From NCBI RefSeq assembly GCF_947500125.1, contig NZ_CANMRA010000012.1, forward strand, positions 1 through 64,000: a stretch of 64,000 nt of DNA. The letters are read 5' to 3'. Numbering within the stretch: the first letter of the stretch is position 1; each line of letters starts with the position of its first letter. The DNA comes from an uncultured Kocuria sp. GTDB taxonomy: Bacteria > Actinomycetota > Actinomycetes > Actinomycetales > Micrococcaceae. The notes beneath the pieces were generated by a model, which saw only the letters and a list, made by a program, of their open reading frames with translations, did no database searches and was not told the DNA's origin. The translations under genes were made by a program, and so were the position numbers. Of this stretch, positions 62,198-64,000 are shown one piece after another.

Positions 62198-63333
62198 CGC
62201 CCTGACGGTCCGCGGAGCTGCTCGACGACGTGGTCGACACAGCGCAGCAGCCGGGCGACGTCGTCGGGTTCGATCGAGACGAACGTGGCGATCCGCAGCT
62301 GGTTGCGCCCCAGCTTGCGGTAGGGCTCGACGTCCACCACGCCGTGGGCGCGCAGGACCGCCGCGACCCCGGCCGCGTCCACGGTGTCGTCGAAGTCCAC
62401 GGTGGTGATCACCGTGGAGCGGTCCTCCGGGCGGACCACGAACGGGCTCGCGAAGGGGGACGCCTCGGCCCACGCGTAGACGAGGTCGGAGGACTCCTTC
62501 GTGCGGGCCGAGGCCCACGCCATTCCGCCCTGGTCGTTGAGCCAGCGGACCTGCTCGTCGAGCATGACCAGGGTGGCCAGGGCGGGTGTGTTGTAGGTCT
62601 GGTTCTTCCGGGAGTTCTCGAGCGCCGTGGTGAGCTGCAGGAAGTCGGGGATCCACCGCTCCGAGGCGCCGATCCGCTCGATCCGCTCGATCGCCGCGGG
62701 GGAGAACGCCCCCAGCCACAGTCCGCCGTCGGAGCCGAAGTTCTTCTGCGGGGAGAAGTAGTAGACGTCCGTCGCGGCCAGGTCCGCGGCCATCCCGCCG
62801 GCGGCCGAGGTGGCGTCGACCAGCACCAGCGCCTCGTCCCCGATGCCGGCGGGGCGGGCCACGGGCGCGGCGACCCCGGTGGAGGTCTCGTTCTGGGGCC
62901 ACGCGTAGACGTCCACGCCGTCCTCCGCCCGCGGCTCCGGGCGCGTCCCGGGTGCGGACTCCACGATCGAGGAGGCCTCCAGGAACGGGGCGCCGTCGGT
63001 GGCCTGGGCGAACTTCGCCCCGAATTCGCCGAACGTCAGGTGCTGCGCCCTGCGCTGCACGAGCCCGAAGGCCGCGGCGTCCCAGAACGCGGTGGCCCCG
63101 CCCAGGCCCAGCAGCACCTCGTGGTCCCCGGGCAGGCCCAGGAACTGCGCGAGACCCTCGCGCACCGAGCCCACGAGCTCCTGGACCGGCGCCTGGCGGT
63201 GCGAGGTGCCGAGCAGGGCGGTCCCCGCGCGGGCCACGGCGTCGACCTGGGCGGGGCGGATCTTCGAGGGGCCGGCGCCGAACCGGCCGTCGGCGGGCAG
63301 CAGGTGCTGGGGGATGGTGACGTGTGCGGGCAA
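62194..63333 (-). CDS. serC: Phosphoserine aminotransferase
   Basis: 379 residues from TTG 63333, with AGGGAG 6 nt upstream. The fold-type I PLP enzyme shows FGAGPSKIRPAQVDA at the start, LVLVDATSAAGGM, and YYFSPQKNFGSDGGLWLGAFSP with the PLP-binding Lys. The sequence and length fit the mycobacterial-type SerC. It converts 3-phosphohydroxypyruvate and glutamate to phosphoserine for serine synthesis. Longer upstream extensions read into the ideR promoter region. Confidence 0.92.
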   Translation of the reverse strand: MPAHVTIPQHLLPADGRFGAGPSKIRPAQVDAVARAGTALLGTSHRQAPVQELVGSVREGLAQFLGLPGDHEVLLGLGGATAFWDAAAFGLVQRRAQHLTFGEFGAKFAQATDGAPFLEASSIVESAPGTRPEPRAEDGVDVYAWPQNETSTGVAAPVARPAGIGDEALVLVDATSAAGGMAADLAATDVYYFSPQKNFGSDGGLWLGAFSPAAIERIERIGASERWIPDFLQLTTALENSRKNQTYNTPALATLVMLDEQVRWLNDQGGMAWASARTKESSDLVYAWAEASPFASPFVVRPEDRSTVITTVDFDDTVDAAGVAAVLRAHGVVDVEPYRKLGRNQLRIATFVSIEPDDVARLLRCVDHVVEQLRGPSGR

Positions 63334-63498
63334 CGGGCGCTCCCTGGTGGTCGGCAGGCGGTGGATGACGCGCAGTGGATGGCGGGCGGTGGGCGCGGCC
63401 GCCGGAAGGGGTGCTCGCGCCGGTGGCGCCCCGGCCCATTCTGCCCCACGCGCGGACGCCGGGCGCCGCCCTCCGCCCGGGCCGCAGGACTCTCCCAC

Positions 63499-63504
63499 TA
63501 AGCT
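63499..63504 (+). promoter_or_regulatory. Candidate -10 box (TAAGCT) of ideR
   Basis: TAAGCT gives a leader of about 60 nt before the ATG at 63571, in the divergent gap with serC. Confidence 0.35.
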
Positions 63505-63570
63505 CGTGCGGGAAGACCGGACCGGGCGGGATCCCCGGGGCTGGACGGCCGGACGAAGGATGACTGAGGC

Positions 63571-64000
63571 ATGAGCGACCTTATCGACACCACGGAGATG
63601 TACCTGCGGACCGTGCTCGAGCTCGAGGAGGAAGGGATCACGCCGATGCGGGCGCGCATCGTGGAGCGCCTCGACCACTCCGGGCCCACGGTCTCGCAGA
63701 CGGTGTCCAGGATGGAGCGGGACGGGCTGCTGACGGTGGGCGCGGACCGGTCGCTGCTGCTCACCGAGGCGGGCCGGGAGCGGGCCGTGCAGGTCATGCG
63801 CAAGCACCGGCTCGCGGAGCGGCTGCTCGCCGACGTCATCGGGCTGGACCTGGCGCAGGTGCACGACGAGGCGTGCCGGTGGGAGCACGTGATGAGCGAG
63901 CAGGTCGAGCGGCGGCTCGTGGACCTGCTCCACAGCCCCCGCCACTCGCCGTACGGCACGCCGATCCCCGGCCTGGCCGCCCTGGGCGTCGAGGAGAGCC
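63571..64000 (+). CDS. ideR: IdeR/DtxR-family iron-dependent repressor (cut by window end)
   Basis: 143 residues are visible of about 230. [25 protein letters not shown] and [18 protein letters not shown] form the DNA-binding helix-turn-helix, almost identical to mycobacterial IdeR. All metal ligands seen in IdeR are present: Met10, Cys102, Glu105 and His106 ([10 protein letters not shown]), and the second site His79, Glu83 and His98. With Fe(II) bound it represses iron uptake and siderophore genes. The SH3-like C-terminal domain lies beyond the window. Confidence 0.95.
   Translation, partial: MSDLIDTTEMYLRTVLELEEEGITPMRARIVERLDHSGPTVSQTVSRMERDGLLTVGADRSLLLTEAGRERAVQVMRKHRLAERLLADVIGLDLAQVHDEACRWEHVMSEQVERRLVDLLHSPRHSPYGTPIPGLAALGVEES

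Overview
The window is about 64 kb of very high-GC actinobacterial chromosome. Gene content points to the Micrococcaceae, and Kocuria is a reasonable guess that I cannot prove from sequence alone. Pointers are the 13E12-type HNH endonuclease, DUF3263, DUF4032 and DUF3027 proteins, an IdeR-type regulator, CIRCE-controlled groEL, FemX-type bridge peptide synthesis, and several genes whose start codon lies 6-8 nt after a TANNNT box, which suggests leaderless mRNAs. Genes are densely packed. No insertion sequence, prophage or CRISPR array is visible, and there is one tRNA gene (Thr, anticodon TGT).

Layout. 0.1-6.5 kb: a divergent lipid locus. An alkyl-DHAP-synthase-like FAD enzyme, a PlsC acyltransferase and an SDR lie on the minus strand. 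A fatty acyl-CoA reductase/HAD fusion and a TetR regulator lie on the plus strand. Together they resemble the eukaryotic ether-lipid pathway in one place, with a nested palindrome between the two units. 6.5-13.8 kb: a DUF4032 kinase-like protein, an RpiR regulator, an orphan MsiK/UgpC-type sugar ATPase with a perfect 22-bp upstream palindrome, trehalose synthesis (otsA-otsB) and a membrane-anchored DsbA-like protein. 13.9-15.0 kb: tRNA-Thr and a secreted Asp/Arg/His-rich low-complexity protein. 15.3-23.5 kb: an envelope and polysaccharide region. It holds a GH26-like domain without its acid/base Glu fused to an OpgC acyltransferase, a GAF-PP2C phosphatase, an intact secreted GH26 enzyme, a lipoprotein and an LGFP-repeat L,D-transpeptidase.

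23.5-28.4 kb: a DinB-like protein, a DUF3817 membrane protein and a heterodimeric ABC exporter with one degenerate ATP site. 28.6-34.7 kb: a complete fructose PTS in one operon (DeoR-type regulator, fruK, fruA, enzyme I, HPr). 34.8-41.2 kb: an ATP-grasp enzyme, MurJ flippase, FemX-type transferase and ThrE exporter, with short tandem repeats in the gaps. 41.3-49.6 kb: HNH endonuclease, MDR dehydrogenase, siderophore-interacting protein, uracil-DNA glycosylase, BrkB-like membrane protein, SDR, DUF3263 protein, a short one-TM protein and a GNAT. 49.6-55.6 kb: groEL with two CIRCE operators, MgtC/SapB protein, RNase H fusion and an OmpR-type two-component system. 55.6-64 kb: XPB helicase with a helicase-associated protein, small membrane protein, cold-shock protein, DUF3027 protein, MFS exporter, phosphoserine aminotransferase, and ideR running off the end.

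Start codons were chosen from Shine-Dalgarno position, family length and overlaps. Many long antisense frames exist because of the GC content and are not listed.
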